DNA of 64,000 bases from positions 2,310,001 through 2,374,000 of the forward strand of contig NZ_CP054699.1 of assembly GCF_022558445.1 (NCBI RefSeq). Reading direction: 5' to 3'. The notes beneath the pieces are model-generated. The model saw only the letters and a list, made by a program, of their open reading frames with translations. It did not search any database and had not been told where the DNA came from. A program made the translations under genes and the position numbers. Positions 20,501 through 28,444 of the stretch are shown here, piece after piece. The number at the start of each line of letters is the position of its first letter. Positions within the stretch are counted from its first letter, which is position 1. Source of the stretch: Candidatus Contubernalis alkalaceticus (GTDB lineage: Bacteria; Bacillota; Dethiobacteria; SKNC01).

Positions 20501-21162
20501 CTATTTACTCCTATCTCCTCAATACTTCTTAAAATTATTTTTTTCTGTTCTGTATCAAAAAGAAATACACAACCAAAATTAGTTTGTATTTCTTCAATTA
20601 AAAACTCAAATATATTAGTTTCTTTGACCTCAATATTTCTGATTTTATTAATTAAATCTGGTCTAGCAGAAAAACTATCAACATCTAAACTCCAACTCGT
20701 TAGAGTTGTAATATAATTCATCACACCTACCGGAAAACCTTGAGTATCTAATTCATTCACTAGACTAAAAAGTTTTCTTGATGGATACTCATATTCCAAG
20801 ATACATTTTTTGTTTAACTCATATTCTCTACTCAAACAAATGACTTGTTTTTTTTGGATATTATTGGATGAATCAGGATTAGCTTCAACAATGATAAAAA
20901 ATTTAGTGCTAATTATGTCGTTGTTAATTCCTGTAGTGATTAATTTAATTAAATAATCTCCCTGGACATAATCAAAGTTCTCATTTATATTCCCTCGTTC
21001 TAGATGTAGAGGAATAAAAAAAGACAACTCATCAGTTGTCGGAAATTTTGGAGCGTATATTATGTCCTGGGCTTCACTCAAAACTGCTAGTTCTTTCTCA
21101 TTTGGATGGCAGAGAATTAGTCTATACTTTATATTCTTTTTTGATATATTATCTATTAAAAT
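17527..21162 (-). CDS. Tail tip/tail-associated protein (Tal-like) with collagen-like repeat
   Basis: 1211 residues if initiated at ATT 21162, which lies 6 nt after AAGGGGAGGTG and directly after an in-frame TAA. The first conventional start (TTG 21081) is 27 codons further in and would remove the typical Tal N-terminus (KYRLILCHPNEKELAVLSEA). The N-terminal third resembles phage minor structural Tal proteins (FSARPDLINKIRNIEV). The middle has a coiled-coil-rich region. A Gly-x-y collagen-like tract (GNDGNDGEDGNDG and further G-x-D/Q triplets, with a second shorter tract) lies near two thirds. The C-terminus looks like a receptor-binding beta domain. It should form the tail tip and bind the host surface. 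It follows Dit and ends at a strong terminator. Confidence 0.82.
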   Translation of the reverse strand: MLIDNISKKNIKYRLILCHPNEKELAVLSEAQDIIYAPKFPTTDELSFFIPLHLERGNINENFDYVQGDYLIKLITTGINNDIISTKFFIIVEANPDSSNNIQKKQVICLSREYELNKKCILEYEYPSRKLFSLVNELDTQGFPVGVMNYITTLTSWSLDVDSFSARPDLINKIRNIEVKETNIFEFLIEEIQTNFGCVFLFDTEQKKIILRSIEEIGVNRGLYLSEKNYIKAINKQINHDEIITRLYCFGKDNINFCNVNITGEPYIEDFSFYKTTEFMSQDLIDALNNYDVLLETEFEIFTTKKNELGIHLSTKDNLENDLVDKINELHEIQDDINDRIASNESYSDLNIDLAAKEIEVLTIQSEINHSTFEETQNTASGLEVKEMLQKHPEFDYEGISPIDNNINEKIIEILNVRNYLKKENHFTPEQLAELDYFVREEVWQDSSIENAEDLFNEGKIKLQKLSQPKIQFSIDSIDFLQILEKNLDKSKLILGDLINICFKKFGIDIKVRLVGYIHDYDNKKLTLEFSNKDSLDDPYNYFVDLQKNAIKTSKTVDVSKHQWDKSEENESLINNLINNNLNTATQKVLAGSNQDVQIDRQGIWLTKRLNEIIEPEQMRIINNMIVLSDDYFQTAKTAISPAGVNSQVVYGKMIVGEQGIFEGIDILDGEEVGINIGKYLDGEEDKYGIRIVGQNGVQTLLDRENNILIKDADNNYKFWVDAEGNICFRGVLIQSPSEDTFPLPVFRGNFSVSAEYFRGDVVTFNGSTWLYMNDDSSTGNHPAENVYWTTYASRGNDGNDGEDGNDGLDGNDGQDGQDGSPGDSVYVEFSIDGETNWHFPYVEGDLYMRTKIGISGSWTDAIRIVGEDGADGLDGQDGNDGADGEKGDTGPGLVFRGDFEESEIYVFTEHRRDVVRYNDTYYLFNVETDENGTTISSWVIAQWINFGATFSSVATKLLLAEDANILKTLVMGYDSASSRGIIRSAGKSDYGEGAGFWLGQHDAQKAKFDIGDENNYIRWDGEILNIKGLLESISGTFETMEAGEGFHKITIGKEHPVFGTPYILMKTDNYASYFDGIRWRFLWKAGTEDERVIGNFSPSYNEVTGAKTIALGASDCNMDFLGYANTGNVYHRTKRITGTCESNGEARFDHGITNGLNKILSVNVFVKVNSEEMIPMNPYSIGDDDIFASGGSNGLPFRAFLTYSEDEHNW

Positions 21163-21177
21163 TTATAACACCTCCCC

Positions 21178-22068
21178 TTAAACAAAAATCGGAAATTGAT
21201 ATCTTATTTTTACTTTACATTTTTTGTTAACTTTAATTTGATTAACACCTGGAACTAATTCTAACCAACCTTTGTTAAAATTGCCTAATCTACTTAGGAC
21301 TGATTCTTTGTCTGAAATTATTTTTTGATTTTCATTATCGACATAAATATTTTCATCAACCTCTATAGCTTCAAATTTAAACAATTGATCTTCATTGGTT
21401 AAGTTAATTAATTCAATCTCTGTTTCTTTTGCTTCAATCTGTATTTCAGGATAATATTGTTTTGATATATTCGATTTATTTTCTAGTTCCATTAAAGCAA
21501 AAGATTCTGTATCAAAAATCGTATCAAAAAACTCAACCGCATCATTTTCCTCATCGAATTCAGTGTCCAAATCTAACTCATGATTAAGGTCAACTTCAGT
21601 ATCCGCAAAATATACTTTATTTGAACTATCAATTTCGCTAAAATCAAACTCTTCCTCAAATACAGGACTCCAAGCCCAAGGAGCATCAGTTTGAAAGGTT
21701 AAGGTAAAATATCCTTGGCCATTACCAGCACTGTAAAAATCTGATTGATTTATGGCTATCACATAATATATTTTTTCTAAATCGTCCAAAGTTTGAAATG
21801 GTTTATAATCTTCATGAATAAGCCATTTAGCAATCTCATATTTTTTTTCTGGAGTAAACTCTTCATCCAAAGAAAAAGTAACATCAAAAATTAATGGTTC
21901 TTTCTTAGTGCCATAAAAATAATTTAAATGTTTTGAAGGAACACTATCTTCTATAATTTGTTGTCCTGAGATATATGGTGAGGGATAAAAGCCAGATTCT
22001 AGTTTGACTATACTCAAACCGTATTCCTCACTGGCAATCCCATTAAATATAAAATTTGTATTGTCCAA
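21178..22068 (-). CDS. Distal tail protein (Dit-like)
   Basis: 296 residues with a TTG start 7 nt after AAAGGAGG. The N-terminus (FIFNGIASEEYGLSIVKLES) and the FYGTKKEPLIFDVTFSL stretch match Dit proteins (siphovirus tail component family), which form the hub joining the tail tube to the tip. A Glu/Asp-rich middle segment (SEIDSSNKVYFADTEVDLNHE) is an insertion relative to short Dits and may be a surface domain. Position between tape measure and Tal is the standard siphovirus order. The stop overlaps the Shine-Dalgarno of the Tal gene. Confidence 0.85.
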   Translation of the reverse strand: MDNTNFIFNGIASEEYGLSIVKLESGFYPSPYISGQQIIEDSVPSKHLNYFYGTKKEPLIFDVTFSLDEEFTPEKKYEIAKWLIHEDYKPFQTLDDLEKIYYVIAINQSDFYSAGNGQGYFTLTFQTDAPWAWSPVFEEEFDFSEIDSSNKVYFADTEVDLNHELDLDTEFDEENDAVEFFDTIFDTESFALMELENKSNISKQYYPEIQIEAKETEIELINLTNEDQLFKFEAIEVDENIYVDNENQKIISDKESVLSRLGNFNKGWLELVPGVNQIKVNKKCKVKIRYQFPIFV

Positions 22069-22102
22069 TATTTTTCCTCCTTTAATTTAAAAAGGAGAGT
22101 AT

Positions 22103-24739
22103 CTAAACTCTCCTTTTGTATCCGCTCATTTTAAATGTTTTATTAATTCTGGAAACTGTCTCTTTTGCTATTTTCTCAATATCAGGAATAACGCTCTTAT
22201 CAACATTGCCTTCAATGTTTATTAATTTATCAATCCTTAAACTAACTCCATCAGATTCCTCTTTAAAATCATCAACAAAACCAACGCCAGCAACAGCATA
22301 GTTTAAATCAGGCATCACGTTTCCAATATTGATTGCTTTATCGGTCATATTAGATACAGCATCCATAACGTCTTTGGCTTTTGCTGAAATACCTTGACTT
22401 AGACCGATAGAAACAAACTCCCCAAACTCAAACATTACCTTTGATGGAGATGAAAGTTTTAATGCGTTTTTAATCCGGTCAGTAATGTTGGTTTTGATAA
22501 AGTTAGTTACCGAACTTCCTACAGAGCCAGCCAAACTAAGTATACCATTCCTAAGACCATCAATGATATCTCTACCCCACTGTCTAGCCTGTGAAGGTAA
22601 GTTTTTAAAATAAGTCCATATCTCATCAAACTTAGATTTAACATTGGTATAAGTCTCAGATGCCTTTTGAACTGCTGCACTTCTTAAAGATTCAAATATA
22701 TCTCTTCCCCAGGTTGAAGCTTGTGAGGGAATACCTTTTATCCAATTCCAGAGTTGTTCTAGCCTGGTTTTTACATTGTTATACAATTCTAATGCTTTAG
22801 ATACAGCATTTGACCTAATATTTTCCCAAATTTCTCTTACTTTGGCAAGCATATTACCCCATAAATTTGACAATGTCTCTCTCAAATTTGTAATCCTATT
22901 AGAAACACTCTCAGCCATACTCCTGGCTCTTTCCTCTAAGCTGTTTTTGAGATTTGTCCATATTTCTTCTGCTTTATTTTTTATGTTTGTCCAAATACCA
23001 GAAAGGAAAATTGCTAAAGCTTCAAAAATATTCTGAACTGTCTGAGAAATAAAGTTCCAAATCGTCAATCCAATTTCTTTAATATTTTCCCAAACTTCTT
23101 CCCAGTCTCCCCGAATTAAAGCTAAAACAATATTGATAATTGAAGAGATTAACTCAATGGCTGTGGTAATAGCTAGTTCAATCTGATTCCAAATCACAGT
23201 TGCTACACCTAAAATAGTCTCTCCCCAGTTATCCCAAAAAACAGCTATACCATCTAAAACAAATTCTATTGTTTGTTTGATAGATTCAAAAACAGATGTT
23301 AAAGTTTCCTTTAATGTCTCAAATATATTAATACCTGATTGTTTGAGATTTTCCCATATTTCTAAGACAGTATCTCTAAAACCCTCGTTCGTTTCCCACA
23401 AGTGTTTAAATATCGCAATTAACCCTATAATAGCACCTACAACTAAAGCTATCGGGCCTAACGCTATCCCTGACAAAGCACCGGCAACAGTGCCGATTGA
23501 GGTAATTAATGTCCCCAAAACAACTAATATTGGCCCAATTGCAGCCAACAATCCAGCAATAGTGACAATCATTGTTTTAGTTCCGGAATCAAGGTTTCTA
23601 AACCACTCAACGACTTTTTGGACTCTAGGAATCAATTCCTGTGCTATCGGCATAACTAATTCCTTAACAGCGTCACCTATCTCTTGGAGAACTACAACTC
23701 CTGCTTGTTTCATCTGCTCCCACTGGAAAGCCATAGTTTGAGATTGGATTTCAAAGGCATTAGCTGTCTCTCCGGCAACATCGCCCATCTCACCTATCTT
23801 TTCAGACCATGTTTCAGCCTGTCCACCTGTTAGAGCTAATACAGCAGTACCAGCTTCAATCTGTCCCCACAATCCTGCTAATTCCTCCGAGTTACCGCCT
23901 GTGGTTTCTTCTAGTGCTTTCAAAACACCCTCTAAGCCTAATGTCTCAATAGCAGCAGTGCCAGACTCAAAACCGATTGCTTTAAGTGCTTTCTGCATAT
24001 CGCCAGAAGGCTTCATCAACCCTTGAAGAACTGCTCTTAGTTGAGTAGTGACCTCAGCAGTTGAGCCAGTGACACCTGTTAGAGTAGCCATCGTTCCCCA
24101 TAATTCTTCCTGTCCTAAATTCATGCTTGCTGCTAAAGGAATAACTTTTCCCATGGATGATGCTAATTCATCGAATGTTGTCTGGCCTAATGCAACAGTC
24201 TTGAAGGCATAATCAGATACTTGTTCAGCTTCTTTTACATCAAGATTGTAACCCTTTATAACAGCACTCAACAAATTAATACTAGATTCCGTCGAGGAAA
24301 GTCCTGCTGCTCCTGCTTTGGCTGCTGTTTCTAATATGTTAATTGATTCAGCGGTATCGCCAAAAGCACTTACAACCTGATACATACCATCGGTCAAATC
24401 AGACGTTGACTTTCCTGTAACCATAGCCAAATCCTGGATACCAGTTTTAAACTCATCTATTCTTTTTGCGTTTCCACCAAGAAGAGTATCAACATTAGCC
24501 AAACCCTTCTCAAAGTCAGCCGACATTTTGAGGGCAGCACCGCCAACTAAAGCTAAAGGAGCAGTTATATATTTGCTCATTGTGGTTCCGGCATTAACCA
24601 TTGACGTTCCAATTTGCTGAGTTTTCTCCTGAAAACCTTTTAAAAAACTCTCAGAAGTATTTTTTGCATCATTAATACCCTTAACAAAATCAGTAGTTTT
24701 TGCTATTAAATTGGTAACAACATTATATTGTTTACTTAT
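22103..24739 (-). CDS. Tail tape measure protein, probable AUA start
   Basis: 878 residues if begun at ATA 24739. An in-frame TGA inside the Shine-Dalgarno AAGGTGGTGAG closes the frame upstream, and there is no ATG, GTG or TTG until codon 47. The extra 46 residues (ISKQYNVVTNLIAKTTDFVKG…) give the expected tape-measure N-terminus, continuing into SKYITAPLALVGGAALKMS. The centre has long hydrophobic segments (TMIVTIAGLLAAIGPILVVL) and the rest is helical with repeated Trp-containing motifs (IWTNLKNSL, LWNWIKGIPSQ). It sets tail length and is ejected with DNA. It lies between the chaperones and Dit. Family assignment is strong; the exact start codon is inferred. Confidence 0.88.
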   Translation of the reverse strand: MSKQYNVVTNLIAKTTDFVKGINDAKNTSESFLKGFQEKTQQIGTSMVNAGTTMSKYITAPLALVGGAALKMSADFEKGLANVDTLLGGNAKRIDEFKTGIQDLAMVTGKSTSDLTDGMYQVVSAFGDTAESINILETAAKAGAAGLSSTESSINLLSAVIKGYNLDVKEAEQVSDYAFKTVALGQTTFDELASSMGKVIPLAASMNLGQEELWGTMATLTGVTGSTAEVTTQLRAVLQGLMKPSGDMQKALKAIGFESGTAAIETLGLEGVLKALEETTGGNSEELAGLWGQIEAGTAVLALTGGQAETWSEKIGEMGDVAGETANAFEIQSQTMAFQWEQMKQAGVVVLQEIGDAVKELVMPIAQELIPRVQKVVEWFRNLDSGTKTMIVTIAGLLAAIGPILVVLGTLITSIGTVAGALSGIALGPIALVVGAIIGLIAIFKHLWETNEGFRDTVLEIWENLKQSGINIFETLKETLTSVFESIKQTIEFVLDGIAVFWDNWGETILGVATVIWNQIELAITTAIELISSIINIVLALIRGDWEEVWENIKEIGLTIWNFISQTVQNIFEALAIFLSGIWTNIKNKAEEIWTNLKNSLEERARSMAESVSNRITNLRETLSNLWGNMLAKVREIWENIRSNAVSKALELYNNVKTRLEQLWNWIKGIPSQASTWGRDIFESLRSAAVQKASETYTNVKSKFDEIWTYFKNLPSQARQWGRDIIDGLRNGILSLAGSVGSSVTNFIKTNITDRIKNALKLSSPSKVMFEFGEFVSIGLSQGISAKAKDVMDAVSNMTDKAINIGNVMPDLNYAVAGVGFVDDFKEESDGVSLRIDKLINIEGNVDKSVIPDIEKIAKETVSRINKTFKMSGYKRRV

Positions 24740-24783
24740 TTTTTCTCACCACCTTAAATAAAAAAGAGGCATCGTTAGATACC

Positions 24784-25161
24784 TCAATTTTTAGAGTTAA
24801 ACTGCATTTTAGCCTTATCCAAAGCACTAAAATCAGTTTTTTGATTAATATTTATTGTTGATTTTTTGTTTTCTTCTTTAAAAATTTCTAAGATTTCTTT
24901 TCTTGATTTTTCCTCCATATGCGGGAAGGAATTAATTTGAATTTGCATTAGAAATTCCTGATTTTTTCTTTTCTTGATGTTTTCTAGAATGAAAAATACT
25001 TCATCTATGTAAATCTCATATAAGATATAATCCTTTGTCCAACCATATTCTGAAGCCAAACTGTCAACTACATTAAAAAGTATTTTTTGTATTCTTTCTT
25101 CAAGCGAAATTGGCTCTCCATCATCAATTGCTACTTCTGACTTTGGAGAACCTTCCCCAAG
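24784..25161 (-). CDS. Frameshifted extension of the tail assembly chaperone (gpGT type)
   Basis: This frame is open from the slippery site at 25161-25167 and has no good start of its own; the first TTG (25059) has no Shine-Dalgarno. After a -1 shift on A_AAA_AAC the 115 residues of the upstream protein continue as LGEGSPKSEVAIDDGEPIS… for 125 more residues, giving about 240 aa. The extension (ASEYGWTKDYILYEIYIDEV) is typical of the T domain of siphovirus chaperones, which links tail tube and tape measure during assembly. It lies directly upstream of the tape measure gene, as expected. Confidence 0.85.
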   Translation of the reverse strand, partial: LGEGSPKSEVAIDDGEPISLEERIQKILFNVVDSLASEYGWTKDYILYEIYIDEVFFILENIKKRKNQEFLMQIQINSFPHMEEKSRKEILEIFKEENKKSTININQKTDFSALDKAKMQFNSKN

Positions 25162-25505
25162 TTTTTTAGTTTATTGAACACCGCCTGGAAATTATTTAGT
25201 TCTAAAATTATAGTAATTAAATCAACAAACTCTTCAAAATCTGCTGATTCAATTTCTTCTTTTTCGATTCCACTAGCAACACTGACCAAACTAAAAATAT
25301 CATCCTGCATCTCAGCAATTAATTTAGGAATCTTTGTCAACATTGCTTCATTGGTTAGATTTGCTAATTCATCAAATGTAAATACTTTCTGAAATTTTGC
25401 TGGTAGATTGTCCACCGACAGCATCAAGCTGGCGAATTGACCAATAGAAAGTTTTGTGATTTCATAATTTTTATCTTGTATTTTAATTTTTTTGGTATTC
25501 TTCAA
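25131..25505 (-). CDS. Tail assembly chaperone (gpG type)
   Basis: 124 residues, TTG start 12 nt after AAAGGAGG. The sequence (KIKIQDKNYEITKLSIGQFASLML … GIEKEEIESADFEEFVDLIT) has the layout of short tail chaperones encoded just after the tail tube gene in siphoviruses. The 3' end contains an in-frame A_AAA_AAC followed by a potential stem-loop, so a fraction of ribosomes should make the longer GT product. The product is needed in assembly but is usually absent from the virion; that is family knowledge. Confidence 0.83.
   Translation of the reverse strand: MKNTKKIKIQDKNYEITKLSIGQFASLMLSVDNLPAKFQKVFTFDELANLTNEAMLTKIPKLIAEMQDDIFSLVSVASGIEKEEIESADFEEFVDLITIILELNNFQAVFNKLKNLGKVLQSQK
25161..25167 (-). 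promoter_or_regulatory. Programmed -1 frameshift slippery heptamer A_AAA_AAC
   Basis: The zero frame reads CTA AAA AAC TTG; slipping back one base gives AAA AAA CTT and continues in the open T frame. The heptamer is a classical -1 site. Directly downstream TTGGGGA and TCTCCAA can pair (one G-U) around a 4-nt loop, which may help pausing, although the spacer is shorter than usual. Confidence 0.85.
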
Positions 25506-25532
25506 TTTGTAGAATATCCTCCTTTGTGGTTG

Positions 25533-26114
25533 TTATATTTTGGTATTTACTTCTTCACAAGTTCCGCATTTTCCGCATGGTTTACCGTTTCTTAATGGTC
25601 TCCGGCAATACCAGGTTAAATCGAATAAATCTTTAGGTAATGATTGAGTGATCTCAAATTTTGAGATCTCCTTAATAGGAAAAATAAACTCAATATCCCT
25701 ATCAACCATATCTTTAAATACTTTGAATCTAGTCAACTCCATATTTTCATAGTCTTTTCTGCTAAAATCATTTTTGTTATTTGGCATAATGATTTTTTTG
25801 ATATTATTGCGTTTAGGATTTTTTAACATTACACCAGTGATAAACATAACGATAACAACATCTTTGATTGTATATCCAAAACTTTTATAATCGAATGTAG
25901 TTTCTAAATATTCAAAATTATTTAATTTGTTTTGTTTGAACCAATTAAGAATATTGTTAACTGCAATTGACTCCTTTTTATGTCTCCTAACCGCTTCAGG
26001 AGAAATTAAGTTAATATGATGCAGTAACAATTTATCTTCAGGATTATTTCTCAAAAACTCAAAAGCGGTATAGGTTGAATCTACACCGCCTGAAAAGTTA
26101 ATTAATGTGTCCAA
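25533..26114 (-). CDS. QueC/ExsB-like PP-loop ATPase inside the tail operon
   Basis: 193 residues, TTG start just after the tail tube gene stop. The N-terminus LINFSGGVDSTYTAFEFL is the PP-loop (SGGVDS) of the N-type ATP pyrophosphatases. The C-terminus CRRPLRNGKPCGKCGTCEEV holds a Cys cluster like the zinc site of QueC (7-cyano-7-deazaguanine synthase). It is somewhat shorter than cellular QueC (about 220 aa). QueC makes preQ0 for queuosine or for 7-deazaguanine DNA modification. No queD, queE, folE or transglycosylase partner occurs in the prophage. The gene is embedded between the tail tube and chaperone genes, so a virion- or late-stage role is possible. ATP-dependent adenylation is supported; the substrate is not. 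Confidence 0.8.
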   Translation of the reverse strand: MDTLINFSGGVDSTYTAFEFLRNNPEDKLLLHHINLISPEAVRRHKKESIAVNNILNWFKQNKLNNFEYLETTFDYKSFGYTIKDVVIVMFITGVMLKNPKRNNIKKIIMPNNKNDFSRKDYENMELTRFKVFKDMVDRDIEFIFPIKEISKFEITQSLPKDLFDLTWYCRRPLRNGKPCGKCGTCEEVNTKI

Positions 26115-26117
26115 TCT

Positions 26118-26639
26118 TTAATATCCACCAATTTGGAAGAAGTTTCCTGCTTCTGTATAGTCTAAAGTTTTAGCTAATGCTTGGAATGTGATTTCGTATT
26201 TGGATACCTCTTTACCATATTTTCTTTCATAGGTTCCAGTAGCAATTGCTTTAAATATAGTAACATCGTAAGTTTTATTATCAGCAGGTAAATCTGCTGG
26301 ATGAACTGTGATTTCTAACGCTTTATCCCTTGCTCGTTGGAATAACTTTCCATCCTCAAGCCAATTATCTGAACCAGCGGAATATTTGTTGATGAATGGT
26401 AAAGCAGCCTCTATTTGCTCGTAAGATTCGCTCTCTAAAACAATCTTTAATTGGACATTCCAACCAACTAATAATTGGTCAAAATGTGGCATAGTATACA
26501 AATCAACAGCCTCAGTCATCGGCTCAACAGTTAACACCGCAGCATCCCCCTGAACTTCAACTTCTAGTGGAGTCTCACCACTTCCGCTTCCAATAGTTAT
26601 ATCGGCTAAACCGATAGGTATTCTAATTTCTTCACTCAT
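26118..26639 (-). CDS. Tail tube protein (major tail protein candidate)
   Basis: 173 residues from ATG 26639, 6 nt after AAGGAAGGTG; an upstream GTG in frame lacks spacing. It is homologous to the proteins at 27587 and 27064. Shared stretches are IRIPIGLADI at the N-terminus, PHFDQLLVGWNVQLK and YERKYGKEVSKYEITF. It is the copy nearest the chaperones, the normal place of the major tail protein, and it is the most compact. It should polymerise into hexameric tail rings. The function is assigned from position, paralogy and size, because tail tube proteins diverge strongly. Confidence 0.72.
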   Translation of the reverse strand: MSEEIRIPIGLADITIGSGSGETPLEVEVQGDAAVLTVEPMTEAVDLYTMPHFDQLLVGWNVQLKIVLESESYEQIEAALPFINKYSAGSDNWLEDGKLFQRARDKALEITVHPADLPADNKTYDVTIFKAIATGTYERKYGKEVSKYEITFQALAKTLDYTEAGNFFQIGGY

Positions 26640-26693
26640 GTATAACACCTTCCTTTACTTAATTTTTTATTTGTTTTAATCTAAACGTTTAAA

Positions 26694-27071
26694 TTAAACT
26701 CTTTTTACTAAAAATGCTAACTCTAGGCTAAACTCATCTCTATTCTGTTTGTCAGAATATAGATAGGATAAATCTGAATAAGCATAACTACTTAAAATAA
26801 AAAAACTACCTAATTGGTAGTTCTCTCTCGAATGAAACAAGTCGTATATTTGATTTCCTAGACTCATACCTTCATTGTAATCTGAAGCTCTAATTTTAAT
26901 CTCAATCGTTGGCTCTCTTGTAACATCATATCTATCAGGAGGAAAGCCACCTGAAGCAATAACTGATACTATTGTGTCAGGATCATCTGGATAGTAGTTC
27001 TTAAACAAATTAACGTTCTCTGTTAATTCAGCTATTTCAGATTCTATTTTTTGTGTAATATCATCAATCAT
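26694..27071 (-). CDS. Tail terminator / neck protein-like
   Basis: 125 residues. The pattern ITQKIESEIAELTENVNLFKNYYP … PTIEIKIRASDYNEGMSLGNQIYDLF … FSLELAFLVKRV resembles the minor-capsid/tail-terminator family that caps the tail tube at the neck. The ATG overlaps the end of the 27064 gene. It lies between two tail-tube-like genes, which is not the usual place (normally before the tube gene). The call rests on the fold-like pattern and operon position. Confidence 0.6.
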   Translation of the reverse strand: MIDDITQKIESEIAELTENVNLFKNYYPDDPDTIVSVIASGGFPPDRYDVTREPTIEIKIRASDYNEGMSLGNQIYDLFHSRENYQLGSFFILSSYAYSDLSYLYSDKQNRDEFSLELAFLVKRV

Positions 27072-27576
27072 CTATATCCAACACCCCCGAACTATCCCAA
27101 TCGCCAATGAAAAAGTAAGACAATTTGTCATTTCTCATAACAGGTCTACCCAAAAAATGAACATTGATTTTGTCAACTCTTTTGTCGTATGTCCTGACAA
27201 AAGGTTTCTCAGGATTTAATATAGCATCCAAAATCACAATGTCGTATTCTTTGGTTTCTCCTGCTTCTGATGGATGAATGATTAAAGGTTTACCTTCCAT
27301 GTTTGGATTGTTAGGATTGTCATAAAAACCTTGTTCATAGGTTTCAAGATATGGTATAGACAGTTTTAAAGTATCATAGTTTTCCTCTGTTAAACTAACA
27401 ATCATTGAAACATCATATTTTTCTAACAGATATTTTTGAGTAGTATTCCCTTTTCCCCCAAACAATTGTTTATATTTAGGAATCGCCTGGAATACTGCTC
27501 TATCCGCTAGATTGTTTAATGTTTGTGTGCCATATATTAATTTACATAATCCAATAGGAATTCTAATTTCTTCCAT
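27064..27576 (-). CDS. Tail-tube-like paralog 2
   Basis: 170 residues, ATG 7 nt after AGGTG. The N-terminus MEEIRIPIGLCKLIYG aligns with the other two tube-like proteins, as do EKYDVSMIVSLTEENYDTLKLSIPYLETY and FVRTYDKRVDKINVHFLG, but it lacks the PHFD and YERKYGKE sequences. It is therefore the most divergent of three paralogs. It could form a neck or distal ring, or be a minor tail subunit; no direct evidence separates these. It overlaps the tail terminator gene. Confidence 0.6.
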   Translation of the reverse strand: MEEIRIPIGLCKLIYGTQTLNNLADRAVFQAIPKYKQLFGGKGNTTQKYLLEKYDVSMIVSLTEENYDTLKLSIPYLETYEQGFYDNPNNPNMEGKPLIIHPSEAGETKEYDIVILDAILNPEKPFVRTYDKRVDKINVHFLGRPVMRNDKLSYFFIGDWDSSGVLDIDD

Positions 27577-27586
27577 TATTTTTCAC

Positions 27587-28444
27587 CTACCCTACAACAA
27601 ATGGATTTTCTTCCGTTCCATCGCCACTAATAATACCTAATACACCAGGCAACGAAAGAGATTTCCTGATAGAATAAACAGTTGACTTCACATCGTTAGA
27701 AAAACTACCTGTAGTTGAAACATACCAACCATCAGCACCGGCAACAGATCTTGTCCAATAGGCAGTTTCATCTAATTCTCTTAACTCATTTGTCCAAACT
27801 CCACCCTCTAATTCTGCCTTTAAAGGTCTACTTGTAGCATCACTCCACACACCTTCACCATCAAACTCAGTTTCTATAACTCTACTATTTTCACCTGTTA
27901 ATTTTTGGTAAAGTTCTCCATTATATTCAACATAGCTACCACCATCAATAGAACCAATAGGCTCTAACCCAATCCTAAAATAATTAGAAATATCGGTCTC
28001 TAAACCTTTTGCTAAAGCAATAAATTCAACCTCATACTTTGAAATTTCTTTTCCGTATTTTCTCTCATAGGAAGAGACAGGGAATCCCCTGTAAATTAAA
28101 ACATCATATTTTAAACTATCAGCGTCTTGCGGCCTAACATGTATAGTTTTCGCAAAATTCCTACCTCTTTTGAATAATTGTTCATCCGTTAACCAATTAT
28201 CCATACCTTGCTCAACATGTTTTAACATCGGTAGAGCTAATTTTAGTTTTGAATAATTTTCTTGATTGACAACTACTTTTAATCTAACATTCCAACCAAC
28301 TAATACTTTATCAAAATGTGGTATAGTGAACAAATCAACATCTTGATATTGTTGCTCAACGGAGAAAATACATCCATCTCCAATCAAGCCGACATCCTCA
28401 CCGCCAACATATATATCAGCCATTCCAATCGGTATTTTTGTGAT
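27587..28444 (-). CDS. Tail-tube-like paralog 3 with C-terminal extension, probable AUC start
   Basis: 285 residues if begun at ATC 28444, which directly follows the upstream TAA and lies 6 nt after GAGGAGGTG. This start gives ITKIPIGMADIYVGGEDVG, matching SEEIRIPIGLADITIG in the paralog at 26118, whereas the first ATG (28423) would cut into the homologous region. Residues ~1-185 are the tube-like domain (PHFDKVLVGWNVRLK, YERKYGKEISKYEVEF). The last ~100 residues (YVEYNGELYQKLTGENSRV …) form an extra domain like a virion-surface Ig/carbohydrate-binding decoration. Whether this or the short copy is the main tube subunit is open. Confidence 0.7.
   Translation of the reverse strand: MTKIPIGMADIYVGGEDVGLIGDGCIFSVEQQYQDVDLFTIPHFDKVLVGWNVRLKVVVNQENYSKLKLALPMLKHVEQGMDNWLTDEQLFKRGRNFAKTIHVRPQDADSLKYDVLIYRGFPVSSYERKYGKEISKYEVEFIALAKGLETDISNYFRIGLEPIGSIDGGSYVEYNGELYQKLTGENSRVIETEFDGEGVWSDATSRPLKAELEGGVWTNELRELDETAYWTRSVAGADGWYVSTTGSFSNDVKSTVYSIRKSLSLPGVLGIISGDGTEENPFVVG

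Noticed and set aside
24784-25059. Separate 91-aa gene starting at TTG 25059
   Set aside because: The frame is open back to the frameshift site at 25161 and there is no Shine-Dalgarno at the TTG. It is the 3' part of the GT chaperone.
26118-26639. AUC or AUA start
   Set aside because: A normal ATG lies 6 nt after a strong Shine-Dalgarno; an upstream GTG is part of the ribosome site.
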